NCBI RefSeq assembly: GCF_000428945.1
Contig: NZ_AUAX01000007.1
Span: 310,001-374,000 of the forward strand
Direction: 5' to 3'
Length of the DNA: 64,000 nt
Origin: Hamadaea tsunoensis DSM 44101
GTDB taxonomy: Bacteria > Actinomycetota > Actinomycetes > Mycobacteriales > Micromonosporaceae
Part shown: piece after piece, positions 15,901-24,915 of the stretch
How positions within the stretch are numbered: position 1 is the stretch's first letter
Layout: each line of letters starts with the position of its first letter
Position numbers and translations under genes: made by a program
The notes under the pieces: generated by a model
Told to the model about the DNA's origin: nothing
The model's input: only the letters and a program-made list of their open reading frames with translations
Database searches by the model: none

Positions 15901-17725
15901 CACGGTGCGGCGCGCCCATCTCATCGCGGAGTCCGTTCTCGGTGAGGTCGTACGGGTGCTTGGAGTAGATCTGGTTGGGCGTCTTCGGGTCGTTGTCCTC
16001 GTCGATCGGCAGGCCGGCCGCCTCGCGCTCCTTGTTCGGCACGTCCTCGTCCGGCCCGTGGTAGTCGCCCGGCGCGAGCGTGTCGTGCTCGTAGTCGTAC
16101 ACGTGCGCCATCTCGTGGTAGAGCACGGCGACCGGCGGACCGTCCACAGTGGTCCCGTTCCCGAGCGACAGGTTGTCCAGATGCACGTTGTACGCGATCG
16201 TGTTGTCGCGGCCGCTGTGCGTGGCGGTGCTGTTGTTCGGATCCGACGGGTCGTCGTACTCCTTGATGGTCAGCGAGTCGCCGTCGTGGTGCCAGAGCCA
16301 CCAGCCGCCCTCGCCCTGGTCGTGGCCCTGCTGCAGCTGGGTCAGCATCTCCTGGCCGCGCGGCGAGGACGCGAGCATGTCGAGGTCGGCGTTGACCCGC
16401 GCCTGGAACTCCGGCGAGCCCTCGACCTTGATGAAGGTCTGGAAGTCCTTGATCTCGACGGTCACGTTCTGCTCGGCGCCGACGGAGGTGTCGCCCTTCT
16501 CGCCGAACACCTTGTCGGTACCCGAGCCGCCGTCGGACAGGTCGGTGCCCCGGCCGGCGTACACGACGTCGTCCCCGGCACCGCCGCGCATCGTGTCGTC
16601 GCCGCGGCCGCCGGAGATGATGTCGTTGCCCGCGTTGCCGTACACGGTGTCGTTGCCCTCGGCGCCCTCCAGGTAGTCCTGGCCCTCGCCGCCGCTGATC
16701 TGGTCGTTGCCGCCGAGGCCGTAGACCGTGTCGTCGCCCATGCCGCCGGACAGGACGTCGTCGCCGCCCTGCCCGTCCACATAGTCCCGGCCGGCGCCGG
16801 CCGAGATCCGGTCGTTGCCGTCGCCGCCGTAGAGCCGGTCGTTGCCGTCGAGGCCGAGGACGGTCTCGTTGCCGCCACCGCCGTGGATCTCGTCGTCGCC
16901 CATGCCGCCGATCAGCGTCACGTGCACGTTCGTCCCGGGCGCAACGGTGATCTTGTCGTTGCCCTCGCCGCCGCGGACCACGATGTCGGCGCCCGCGGGG
17001 AAGAAGTACTGCTGGCCGTTGACCGTGACGACCTGCAGGCCCGTCTTCGGGTCGATGCTGATCTGCACGTCGTCGTTGCCGGTGCCGGTGTTCACGATGA
17101 CGTGGTCGCCGTCGTAGATGACCGACGTTCCCGCCGTCTCGGCCGGCATCGTGAACGGGTCGAGGATCCCGAGAGCGATGTCCTCCCAGGCCGCGGCGAT
17201 CTGCTGGAAACGCGCCCGGGCCTTCTCGAACAGGACCACATCGTCGGCGAGCTGCTTGTCGAGATCGTCGCGGATGGCCGAGCACCGGCTCATCGAGTCG
17301 GTCACGATCTTCGTCTGCGCGTCGTCCTTCGGGCTGAACAGCAGATGCTTCGGCTGGTCGTAGGTGAGCTGGACCGCGACGACCTTGCCCCACTCGTCGG
17401 TGAGGTGCGACTGCGCCGTGCGGATCGAGCCCGCGGCCTTCTCCAGCGCACCGGCGACGTCGTCCGCCCGCGCCTCGATGTCGTCCAGGTGCGCGACGAG
17501 ATGCTTGCGATGCGCGTCGAAGGAGTCCGCCGCGGGACCCTCCCAAGGTCCGTTGACGATCGCCTTGGACGGCGCGTCCACGTCGTCGGCGGCACCTTTG
17601 ACCGCCTTGGCGGCGGCCCGCCAGGCGGCCGCGGCGGCGTCGACCTGGTCGGCGCGGTGGTGCAGATCCCAGACGTCGGGGGTCATGATCTGCGCGGGTG
17701 GGACGGTGGGCTCCGGCGGGATCAT
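15890..17725 (-). CDS. WXG-RTX-M91-like metallopeptidase, putative type VII effector
   Basis: A 611-residue protein in three parts. Residues 1-200 are helical and contain W61-E62-G63 (NGPWEGPAADSFDAHRKHL), the WxG turn of ESX/type VII substrates. Residues about 210-400 hold some fourteen RTX nonapeptides (GGDGNDRIS, GGEGQDYLE, GGRGDDTMR), a calcium-binding beta-roll. The C-terminus has HEMAH at 537-541 followed by NKEREAAGLP around residue 566, the zinc site and third ligand pattern of M91 (NleD-like) peptidases. There is no signal peptide, so export would depend on type VII secretion. It lies between a WXG100-like gene and an overlapping lipoprotein gene. Confidence 0.85.
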   Translation of the reverse strand: MIPPEPTVPPAQIMTPDVWDLHHRADQVDAAAAAWRAAAKAVKGAADDVDAPSKAIVNGPWEGPAADSFDAHRKHLVAHLDDIEARADDVAGALEKAAGSIRTAQSHLTDEWGKVVAVQLTYDQPKHLLFSPKDDAQTKIVTDSMSRCSAIRDDLDKQLADDVVLFEKARARFQQIAAAWEDIALGILDPFTMPAETAGTSVIYDGDHVIVNTGTGNDDVQISIDPKTGLQVVTVNGQQYFFPAGADIVVRGGEGNDKITVAPGTNVHVTLIGGMGDDEIHGGGGNETVLGLDGNDRLYGGDGNDRISAGAGRDYVDGQGGDDVLSGGMGDDTVYGLGGNDQISGGEGQDYLEGAEGNDTVYGNAGNDIISGGRGDDTMRGGAGDDVVYAGRGTDLSDGGSGTDKVFGEKGDTSVGAEQNVTVEIKDFQTFIKVEGSPEFQARVNADLDMLASSPRGQEMLTQLQQGHDQGEGGWWLWHHDGDSLTIKEYDDPSDPNNSTATHSGRDNTIAYNVHLDNLSLGNGTTVDGPPVAVLYHEMAHVYDYEHDTLAPGDYHGPDEDVPNKEREAAGLPIDEDNDPKTPNQIYSKHPYDLTENGLRDEMGAPHRDAY

Positions 17726-17757
17726 CGCCAGACTCCTTCTCGGGTCTGTACTGCGGC

Positions 17758-18099
17758 TCAGAACGGGATGTTGTGCCCGTGGGGCATCGACTGCTGGGCC
17801 TTGCGGGCGGCGTCGTCGTCGGCCTTCTTGTACGCGAACGCGATGCGGTACAACCGGTCCATGTCGCCTTCGAGGACGGCGACCAGCCGGCCGATCGCCA
17901 GGTCGGCGTCGTCGGCGCTGCCCTCGTGGGCGTTGTGCACGCCCGCGGCCCCGGCGGAGTCGCCGAACGCGGCCTGGCTCAGCGAGATCGCCGCCTGCGC
18001 CGCCCGCCAGGCGTCCGAGATGTGCTGCGAGGCGGTCAGCATCGTGTCGGCCAGCCGGGTCAGCTCGACGGGGTCGGCGCGTACTTCGGGGGGTGGCAT
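17758..18099 (-). CDS. WXG100-like small helical protein, putative secretion partner
   Basis: A 113-residue helical protein, MPPPEVRADPVELTRLADTM, then ISDAWRAAQAAISLSQAAFG and DADLAIGRLVAVLEGDMDRL. The size, the helical hairpin and the tryptophan in the first helix are those of ESX/WXG100-superfamily proteins, though the exact W-x-G is replaced by W-R-A. The C-terminal YKKADDDAARKAQ is close to the YxxxD/E export signal in spacing. It ends 32 bp before the WXG-RTX protein and is probably co-transcribed, serving as its chaperone or dimer partner. Confidence 0.75.
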   Translation of the reverse strand: MPPPEVRADPVELTRLADTMLTASQHISDAWRAAQAAISLSQAAFGDSAGAAGVHNAHEGSADDADLAIGRLVAVLEGDMDRLYRIAFAYKKADDDAARKAQQSMPHGHNIPF

Positions 18100-18175
18100 G
18101 CGGCCGAGCCTAACCCCGATAGTCCATTTCGTCCCGCCCCCCAGGATCGCCTGTGGATAACTATGGTGATCCCCT

Positions 18176-19471
18176 GTGCTGATCAATGGGAACTACCGCC
18201 GGCTCTGGCTCGGCCAGACGATCTCCGTGGTCGGGGACGAGGTCTTCGACACCACCCTCCTGCTGTGGGTGGGCAGCGTCCTCCTGGCCGGTCGCGCGTA
18301 CGCCCCGGCGGTCTCCAGCACGGTCCTCGTCATCACGTCGGCCGTCATCATCGGGCTCGGCCCGGTCGCCGGCGTGTTCGTGGACCGGTGGAGCAAGCAG
18401 CGCACGATGATGCGTACCGACCTGATCCGGGCCGGGCTGGTCGGCCTGCTGATCGTCGTGAGCCTGGAAGCGCGGCACCTGCCGCTGGGCGTGACCATCG
18501 CGATCATCGGGGTGATCGTCGCCGGGACCACGGCCGCGTCCCAGTTCTTCGGCCCCGCCCGCATGGTGATGATCGCCGACATCGTGCCGGCGGAGCACCA
18601 GGGCCGCGCCAGCAGCTACCTGCAGTCGGCGGGCGCGCTCGCGGGGATCGTCGGGCCGCCGCTGGCCGCCCCGCTGCTCGTCGGGGTCGGCGTCCCGTGG
18701 GCCATCGCGATCGACGCGGTGTCCTTCCTCCTGTCGTACTCGCTGATCCGGGCGATCCGCGTACCGGTGGCGGAACCGGCCGCCCCGGTGTCGGGGGAGC
18801 GGACCCTGCGGCGGGACCTGGTCGAGGGGCTGCGCTACATGGTGCGCGAGCCGATCGTCCGTGCCGTGCTCGTCACGGCCGTCGTGGTGAACCTCGGCCT
18901 CGGCACGATCATCGCCCTCGACCTCTACTTCGTCTCGGAGAACCTGCACGCCGCCGCGAAATGGTTCGGCCTGCTCAACGGGGCGTTCGCGGTCGGCGTC
19001 CTCGGCGGGGCGTCGATCGGCGGCGTCCTGGGCGACAGGCTCGGCAACGTACGCGTCGTCACGGCCGGCCTCGCCGGGATGGGCCTGATGTTCGCGGTGT
19101 ACTCGCGGCTCGGGTCGGTGTGGCCGGCCCTGCCGGTGCTGGCGCTGGTCGGGTTCTTCCTCGGCGCCCTCAACGCGGCGATCGTGCCGGTGGTCCTCGC
19201 GGCCGTGCCGCGCGAGTTCCTCGGCCGGGTGATGGCCGTGATCACGCCGGCCAACCGGCTCGGCTTCATCGTGTCGGTCGGGGTCAGCAGCCTGCTCGTC
19301 AGCACCGTCCTGCGTGGACTGGACTGGCACGTGCTGGGCCTGCGGTTCGGCCGGATCGACGTCACGTTCTTCGTCGGCGGCCTGGTGTCGATGGTCAGCG
19401 CGGCCTACTTCGCTTCCGCCGCCCGCGGCCTGGGCACGGCCCCCGCCGTCGCCGACCCCGTCAGCGCGTAA
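18176..19471 (+). CDS. MFS exporter
   Basis: A 431-residue membrane protein with about twelve hydrophobic segments. It opens LINGNYRRLWLGQTISVVGD, the hallmark of the macrolide-efflux (MFS_3, MefA-like) branch, and loop 2-3 has GPVAGVFVDRWSKQRTMMRT. It probably exports a hydrophobic drug or metabolite by proton antiport. I use GTG 18176; no strong ribosome binding site is present. It is divergent from the toxin-like locus, with 76 bp between. A family A palindrome follows the stop by 39 bp. Confidence 0.88.
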   Translation: MLINGNYRRLWLGQTISVVGDEVFDTTLLLWVGSVLLAGRAYAPAVSSTVLVITSAVIIGLGPVAGVFVDRWSKQRTMMRTDLIRAGLVGLLIVVSLEARHLPLGVTIAIIGVIVAGTTAASQFFGPARMVMIADIVPAEHQGRASSYLQSAGALAGIVGPPLAAPLLVGVGVPWAIAIDAVSFLLSYSLIRAIRVPVAEPAAPVSGERTLRRDLVEGLRYMVREPIVRAVLVTAVVVNLGLGTIIALDLYFVSENLHAAAKWFGLLNGAFAVGVLGGASIGGVLGDRLGNVRVVTAGLAGMGLMFAVYSRLGSVWPALPVLALVGFFLGALNAAIVPVVLAAVPREFLGRVMAVITPANRLGFIVSVGVSSLLVSTVLRGLDWHVLGLRFGRIDVTFFVGGLVSMVSAAYFASAARGLGTAPAVADPVSA

Positions 19472-19510
19472 CCCCTCGCACCTCCCGTCCTGCCGCACCC
19501 CGGCCCCGCC

Positions 19511-19593
19511 CCAAGATCCCGTTTGGATCAGGGAAACCACCCGAATCTTGGCCCAAGATTACGTGGCGATCCCTGATCCAAACGGGATCTTGG
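19511..19593. repeat. family A nested palindrome, copy 2
   Basis: Perfect 24-bp outer arms at 19511-19534 (starting CCAAGATCCCGTTTGGATCA) and 19570-19593, with the inner hairpin AATCTTGG-C-CCAAGATT. It is in reverse orientation relative to copies 1, 4 and 5. It follows the MFS stop. Confidence 0.9.
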
Positions 19594-19838
19594 CGTCCGG
19601 GGGCCGCCCCGGCGGGGCGGTCCGGCGTGCGGGCAGGGGTCGGTCGCGGCGCGGCCGGTCCTGCCGTGCACACCCCACGAAGCCCAGGACCGGCCGCGGC
19701 GCCACCCACCCCGCCGCACGTCACGCACATTCTTTGCGATGTGATCATCAGCTTGTTGCGTACAGAAATCTAAGTATTGCAGAAATGTGTCGCTGACTGG
19801 AAGTATGACGGCCACCTGAACCAGAGGGGAGTGTCCAT
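19594..19838 (+). promoter_or_regulatory. gene-free leader of the glycoside hydrolase, with TTGCAG box
   Basis: No gene in 19472-19838. TATTGCAGAAATGTGTCGCT at 19775-19794 matches 17 of 20 bases at 62630-62649 in the biosynthetic cluster. TTGCAG (19777-19782) and AAGTAT near 19801 have promoter-like spacing of 18 bp. GAGGGGA stands about nine bases before the ATG. Confidence 0.4.
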
Positions 19839-22217
19839 ATGGCAATCTCACGCCGGAGCTTCGTGGCCTCGGTCGCGTCCGGTACCGCCCTCGCCGCCGC
19901 CGGTGAGCTCCTGCCCGCCGGAGCCTCCGTCGCGGCCGCCGCCAGCCCGCCCGGGGACGTCGTCGGCAAGATCACCGTCGGCTACCAGGGCTGGTTCGCC
20001 TGCATCGGCGACGGCGCCCCGATCAACGGCTGGTGGCACTGGTCGAGCAACTGGGGCCAGGCGCCGTCGCCGAGCAACAACGGCACCCTGCGCGCGTGGC
20101 CCGACATGCGCGAGTACACCCACGGGTATCAGACCGCGTACGCGAACCTGGGCAACGGCCAGCCGGCGACCCTGTTCTCGTCCTACGACCAGCAGACGGT
20201 CGACACGCATTTCCTGTGGATGCAGCAGAACAACATCGACACGGCCGCCCTGCAGCGGTTCAACCCGAACGGCGGCGAGGGCGCGACCCGCGACGCGATG
20301 GCCCAGAAGGTACGCAACGCGGCCGAGGCGAACAGCCGCAAGTTCTACATCATGTACGACGTCACCAACTGGACGAACATGCAGTCGGAGATCAAGACCG
20401 ACTGGACGAACAAGATGTCGGCCCACACCGCGAGCAGCGCGTACGCGCGCCAGAACGGCAAGCCGGTCGTGTGCATCTGGGGTTTCGGCTTCGCCGACGA
20501 CGCCCGCCCGTTCGCCGCGGCGAACTGCCTCGACGTGGTGAACTGGTTCAAGGCCCAGGGCTGCTACGTGATCGGCGGCGTGCCGACCTACTGGCGGCAG
20601 GGGATCAACGACTCGCGGGCCGGGTTCAGCGCGGTCTACCACGCGTTCAACATGATCTCGCCGTGGATGGTCGGCCGGATCGGCAACGTCGGCGACGTCG
20701 ACAGCTTCTATGCCAACGTCCAGACGCCCGACCAGGCGGAGTGCAACGCCAGCGGGATCGACTACCAGCCGTGCTGCCTGCCCGGCGACGTGACCGCGCG
20801 CCAGCGGCAGCACGGCGACTTCATGTGGCGGCAGTTCTACAACCTGGTACGCGTCGGCGCCCAGGGCATCTACATCTCCATGTACGACGAGTTCAACGAG
20901 GGCAACCAGATCCTCAAGACAGCCGAGTCGCAGGCGTTCATCCCCACCAACTCCGGCCTGCTCGGGCTGGACGAGGATGGGACGGCCTGCTCGTCGGACT
21001 ACTACCTGCGGCTGACCGGTGACGGCGGCCGGATGCTCAAGGGCCAGATCGCGTTGACGGCCACCCGCCCGACCCAGCCGAACGGCGGCACGACCCCGCC
21101 GCCGACCGGCAACCTGGCCCGGGGCAAGGCGACCAACGAGAGCAGCCACAATCAGTCGTACGCCAGCGCGAACATCGTCGACGGCAACGCCGAGACCTAC
21201 TGGGAATCGGCCAACAACACGTTCCCGCAATGGGTGCAGGTCGACCTGGGCGCGGTCTACGCGGTCAACAAGATCGTGCTCAAGCTCCCGTCCGGCTGGG
21301 GTACGCGTACGGAGACGCTGACCGTGACCAGCAGCACGGACGGCGGCACCTTCGGCACGCTCGCCGGGTCGGGCACCTACTCCTTCAACCCGGCGGCCGG
21401 CAACGCCGTGAACCTGCCCGTCACGCAGACGAACGCCCGCTACATCCGGGTGACGTTCTCGGCCAACTCCGGCTGGCCGGCGGCGCAACTGTCCGAACTG
21501 GAGGTCTACGGGCCGACGACCGGCGGCGACACCCAGGCGCCCAGCGCGCCCGGCAACCTCACCGTCACCGGGCACACCGCGAACTCCGTCTCGCTGTCGT
21601 GGACCGCCTCGGCCGACAACGTGGGCGTCACCGCGTACCAGGTGCGGCAGGGCGGGTCGGTGGTCGCCACCACCGCCGCGACGAGCTTCACGGTGAGCGG
21701 GCTCAACCCGTCGACCGCGTACAGCTTCACGGTCACGGCGTCCGACGCCGCGGGCAACACCTCCGGCGCCTCGAACACGGCCACCGCCACCACCGACGCC
21801 GCGCCCAACACCAACCTCGCGCGGGGCAAGGCCACGTCCGAGAGCAGCCACACCCAGGCGTACGCGTCGGGCAACACGGTCGACGGCAACCAGGACACCT
21901 ACTGGGAGTCGGCCAACAACGCCTTCCCGCAGTGGCTGCAGGTCGACCTCGGCTCGGCGACCGCGGTCGGGCGCGTCGTGCTGAAGTTGCCGGCGGCCTG
22001 GGGCGCGCGTACGCAGACCCTGTCGGTGACCGGGAGCACGGACGGGTCGTCGTTCTCGACCCTGAAGGCGTCGGCCGGCTACGCGTTCAACCCATCGGGT
22101 AACTCCGTCACTATCAGCTTTACCGTGACTACTGCCCGTTACGTTCGGTTGATCTTCACGGCCAACACCGGATGGCCGGCGGGCCAGCTCAGTGAATTCG
22201 AGGTGTACGCCGCATAG
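19839..22217 (+). CDS. secreted GH71/GH99-like glycoside hydrolase with two discoidin domains
   Basis: A 792-residue exported enzyme with a Tat signal (ISRRSFVASVASGTALAAAG). Residues about 45-410 are a GH99/GH71-like barrel starting VGYQGWFACIGDGAPINGWW; the segment YISMYDEFNEGNQILKTAES holds candidate catalytic acids. Then come a discoidin/F5-8C domain (ARGKATNESSHNQSYASANI), one fibronectin III domain (APGNLTVTGHTANSVSLSWT) and a second discoidin (ARGKATSESSHTQAYASGNT). The two discoidins are near copies, so one arose by duplication. The discoidins are CBM32-like and should hold the enzyme on a polysaccharide. Substrate: probably an alpha-glucan or mannan; not determinable here. Confidence 0.88.
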   Translation: MAISRRSFVASVASGTALAAAGELLPAGASVAAAASPPGDVVGKITVGYQGWFACIGDGAPINGWWHWSSNWGQAPSPSNNGTLRAWPDMREYTHGYQTAYANLGNGQPATLFSSYDQQTVDTHFLWMQQNNIDTAALQRFNPNGGEGATRDAMAQKVRNAAEANSRKFYIMYDVTNWTNMQSEIKTDWTNKMSAHTASSAYARQNGKPVVCIWGFGFADDARPFAAANCLDVVNWFKAQGCYVIGGVPTYWRQGINDSRAGFSAVYHAFNMISPWMVGRIGNVGDVDSFYANVQTPDQAECNASGIDYQPCCLPGDVTARQRQHGDFMWRQFYNLVRVGAQGIYISMYDEFNEGNQILKTAESQAFIPTNSGLLGLDEDGTACSSDYYLRLTGDGGRMLKGQIALTATRPTQPNGGTTPPPTGNLARGKATNESSHNQSYASANIVDGNAETYWESANNTFPQWVQVDLGAVYAVNKIVLKLPSGWGTRTETLTVTSSTDGGTFGTLAGSGTYSFNPAAGNAVNLPVTQTNARYIRVTFSANSGWPAAQLSELEVYGPTTGGDTQAPSAPGNLTVTGHTANSVSLSWTASADNVGVTAYQVRQGGSVVATTAATSFTVSGLNPSTAYSFTVTASDAAGNTSGASNTATATTDAAPNTNLARGKATSESSHTQAYASGNTVDGNQDTYWESANNAFPQWLQVDLGSATAVGRVVLKLPAAWGARTQTLSVTGSTDGSSFSTLKASAGYAFNPSGNSVTISFTVTTARYVRLIFTANTGWPAGQLSEFEVYAA

Positions 22218-22279
22218 CTTCCGCACAGCGGCGCGTACGCGAGATCGCAGCGCCGGTGGGACCCGGGTAGGATGAATCG

Positions 22280-23608
22280 ATGCCCTCGAAAGACGCAGCG
22301 CCCTCTCCTGACGCATCGATGACCCGCCCCTGGACCCGCCGGCGCGCGTTGAGCGCGCTGGGCCTCACCGGCGCGGCGGTGACCGGGCTGGCCGCATGTA
22401 CCAGCAAGTCCGGTTCCCCGACGCTGGTCGGCCCGTCGGGCAGCGCCGCCCCCTCGCCGACCGAGGTGAAGAACGGCAAGGCGACTGTGTCGATCACCAG
22501 TCCGAAGGACGGCGCCGACGACGCGCCCGCCGGGCTCGACGTGGTCTTCACCGCGCAGGACGCGTCCTCGACCAAGGTGGAGCTGGTCGACGCCGAGGGC
22601 AACGCGGTCGACGGCGACATGCACCCCGACGGCACCAGCTGGATTCCGGCCAAGATGCTGCAGTGGGGCACCAACTACAAGGTGACGGTCACGGCGACCG
22701 ACGCCGACGGCAAGACCACGATCGGCACCTCGGCGTTCGCCACGATGGCCAAGCCGTCGAAGACGGTGGGCTTCTCCAGCTTCCTGGCCGACGGACAGGT
22801 CGTCGGCGTGGGCATGCCGATGATCATCCGGCTGAGCCGGGCGATCGAGTCCGGCGACCGGGCCGAGGTGCAGCGCCGCCTGCTGGTCACCACGACCCCG
22901 GCCCAGGAGGGCACCTGGACCTGGTACAGCGCGACCGAGCTGCACTGGCGGCCGAAGGAGTTCTGGCAGGCCGGCACCAAGGTCTTCGTGGACGTCCGGA
23001 TCGGCGGCGCGCCGGTCGGGGGCGGCTACTTCGGCCGCTCGGACCTGACCCTCGACTGCACGATCGGCCCGTCGCTGGTCATGACGATCGACGACCGGGC
23101 GAAGCCCAAGGTCATGCACGTCATCAAGGACGGCAAGACCATCCGGACGATCCCGGTCAGCCTCGGCCGCCCGACCATGCCCTCGTCGAGCGGCACGACG
23201 GTGATCATCGAGAAGCTGGCCAACACGGTCTTCGACACGATGGACGACCCGAACCCGGCCAACCGCTACAAGACGCCGATCCAGTTCGCCCAGCGCCTCA
23301 CCTGGGGCGGCGAGTTCATCCACGCGGCGCCGTGGTCCGTGTCCGACCAGGGCAAGCGCAACGTGTCCCACGGCTGTGTGAACATGTCGCTGGCCAACGC
23401 GCAGTGGCTGTTCTCGCAGACGCTCATCGGCTCGCCGCTGACGGTCAAGGGCACGGCCCGCGCGCTGCAGTGGAACAACGGCTGGACCGACTGGGACCGG
23501 CCGTGGGACGAGTACGTCAAGGGCAGCGCGATCCCGTACGCGCCGCCGGCGCCACCGTCCGCCGATCCGTCGGGCGCGCCGTCGGCCTCGCCGAGCACGA
23601 CCGGCTGA
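22280..23608 (+). CDS. L,D-transpeptidase lipoprotein (Ig-YkuD)
   Basis: A 442-residue cell-wall enzyme. A Tat-type lipoprotein signal (RRRALSALGLTGAAVTGLAA, then C) is followed by two Ig-like domains and a YkuD domain from about residue 250. The active site is WGGEFIHAAPWSVSDQGKRN followed by VSHGCVNMS, with the nucleophilic Cys in HGC and the His in FIHAA. It forms 3-3 crosslinks in peptidoglycan, like mycobacterial LdtB. The C-terminus is a proline/serine tail. TAGGAT ends six bases before the ATG, so the mRNA may be leaderless. Confidence 0.93.
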   Translation: MPSKDAAPSPDASMTRPWTRRRALSALGLTGAAVTGLAACTSKSGSPTLVGPSGSAAPSPTEVKNGKATVSITSPKDGADDAPAGLDVVFTAQDASSTKVELVDAEGNAVDGDMHPDGTSWIPAKMLQWGTNYKVTVTATDADGKTTIGTSAFATMAKPSKTVGFSSFLADGQVVGVGMPMIIRLSRAIESGDRAEVQRRLLVTTTPAQEGTWTWYSATELHWRPKEFWQAGTKVFVDVRIGGAPVGGGYFGRSDLTLDCTIGPSLVMTIDDRAKPKVMHVIKDGKTIRTIPVSLGRPTMPSSSGTTVIIEKLANTVFDTMDDPNPANRYKTPIQFAQRLTWGGEFIHAAPWSVSDQGKRNVSHGCVNMSLANAQWLFSQTLIGSPLTVKGTARALQWNNGWTDWDRPWDEYVKGSAIPYAPPAPPSADPSGAPSASPSTTG

Positions 23609-23626
23609 TCCGCCGGCCGCTCGTCC

Positions 23627-24067
23627 TCAGGACGCGAACAGCAGGACCACGGCGGCCGTACCGCAGAGGGTGCGGACGCCGTGCCAGCGTCGCCACGGCT
23701 TCTCGAACCAGTCCCGCAACCCGGCCGTATCCTCCGTCGCGTCGAGGCGGTTGTTGAGCGGGATGTTGCCGAAGATCGTCACCCCCACCACGCCGACGAT
23801 GTAGAGCACCGCGGCCGCGATCGGCGGTACGCGTCCACCGTCGTGCGCCACGGCCGCCCAGGGCAGCAGGATCACCGGTCCGAGGAACGCCGTCAGGAAC
23901 ACGGGGTTCTGGATCACGCGGTTGATCGAGCGCATCGCCGCCGCGTACGCGTGATCGTCGAGCCGGGCGAGCCCGGGCGTCACCGCGAACGAGAAGGCGA
24001 ACATCACACCGGTGCTCAGCGCGGCCAGGGTCGCACCGATCACGAAGACGGCGCCGGAGAGCGTCAT
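23627..24067 (-). CDS. DUF1772 membrane protein
   Basis: A 146-residue protein with four hydrophobic helices (VFVIGATLAALSTGVMFAFS, then FLTAFLGPVILLPWAAVA, IAAAVLYIVGVVGVTIFGNI, LCGTAAVVLLFAS). The motif FGNIPLNNRLD and the final WFEKPWRRWHGVRTLCG are diagnostic of the DUF1772/anthrone oxygenase-like family. Its function in actinobacteria is unknown. It converges on the L,D-transpeptidase gene, 18 bp away, and follows the PPTase gene on the same strand by 17 bp. Confidence 0.85.
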   Translation of the reverse strand: MTLSGAVFVIGATLAALSTGVMFAFSFAVTPGLARLDDHAYAAAMRSINRVIQNPVFLTAFLGPVILLPWAAVAHDGGRVPPIAAAVLYIVGVVGVTIFGNIPLNNRLDATEDTAGLRDWFEKPWRRWHGVRTLCGTAAVVLLFAS

Positions 24068-24084
24068 CCCGCCAGCGTACGGCG

Positions 24085-24819
24085 TCAGGCGGCCGGCAGC
24101 TCGCAGCGGACGATCTCGGTGACCGGCGCCGTCGACGCGAGAGCCGCCGGCTGGCGGGACCCGGTCGGCAGGTCGGTCAGGTGGATCGGGCCGGCCGGCC
24201 AGCCGCGCGGCGGGTCGGTGATCTCCGCGACGTCGTCGATCACGTCCAGCCGGTCGAGCTCGGTGGCCAGGCCGTGGCCGGTGAGCTTGACGGTGGCCTC
24301 CTTGCGCGTCCACAGCCGCAGGAACCAGGGGCCGCGCTCGGCCTCCGGGACCTGGCTGAACCGGTACTTCTCGCGCAGGCTCAGCGTGTGCGCGGCGACG
24401 TCGTCCAGCGACCGGCGCGCGTCGAGGTCTTCGAGGTCGACGCCGACCCGGCCGCCGCCCACCACGGCGATGAGCAGCCAGCGCTGGCTGTGCGAGACGC
24501 TGAAGTCCAGCGGCGCGTTCTCGATCCGCGGCCGGCCGTGGTCCTTGCCGCAGTGCTCGCAGCCGCGCGAGATCTTCACGTCGTGCGGGTCGATGCCGAG
24601 ATAGTGGGCGAGGACGAGGCGCTGGGCCGCGCGCGAGGTGGTGAAGATCTGCCGCGGCCCGGGTACGCGGAACTGTGTCGCCCGCTCCAGCTCGTCCGGC
24701 GGCAGCAGTGCTGTCCACTGTGGCCGGTCGGCGATGGAGATCGGCCACACGTGACAGGTTCCCGCCGGTACGCGGGCCCCCGGCACGGGGAGCGTCGCAG
24801 GGCCGGCCCATTCGTCCAT
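24085..24819 (-). CDS. Sfp-type 4'-phosphopantetheinyl transferase
   Basis: A 244-residue enzyme that attaches the CoA-derived arm to carrier proteins. The signature motifs are present: VSHSQRWLLIAVVGGGRVGVDLEDLD (shown here across residues 122-147; the magnesium-binding GVDLED is the key part) and LWTRKEATVKLTGHGL, with the catalytic Glu of WxxKE. It has no carrier-protein neighbour; the nearest NRPS/ACP genes lie 33 kb away (57.0-61.2 kb) and could be its clients, along with siderophore or polyketide systems elsewhere. GTG and ATG starts are both possible; ATG 24819 is used. Confidence 0.93.
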   Translation of the reverse strand: MDEWAGPATLPVPGARVPAGTCHVWPISIADRPQWTALLPPDELERATQFRVPGPRQIFTTSRAAQRLVLAHYLGIDPHDVKISRGCEHCGKDHGRPRIENAPLDFSVSHSQRWLLIAVVGGGRVGVDLEDLDARRSLDDVAAHTLSLREKYRFSQVPEAERGPWFLRLWTRKEATVKLTGHGLATELDRLDVIDDVAEITDPPRGWPAGPIHLTDLPTGSRQPAALASTAPVTEIVRCELPAA

Positions 24820-24915
24820 GCCGAAACCCTACCCGCAGACGCCCGGCGACCGGACCCCGGGAACCCGCCGGGGGACATGTCCACCTGGGACCCCGGATCG
24901 TGTGAGGATCACGGG

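Noticed and set aside
17758-18099. Reading the small helical protein as an immunity protein of the toxin
   Set aside because: It lies upstream, is helical with a WXG100-like size and tail, and is not exported alone; the downstream lipoprotein is the better antidote candidate.
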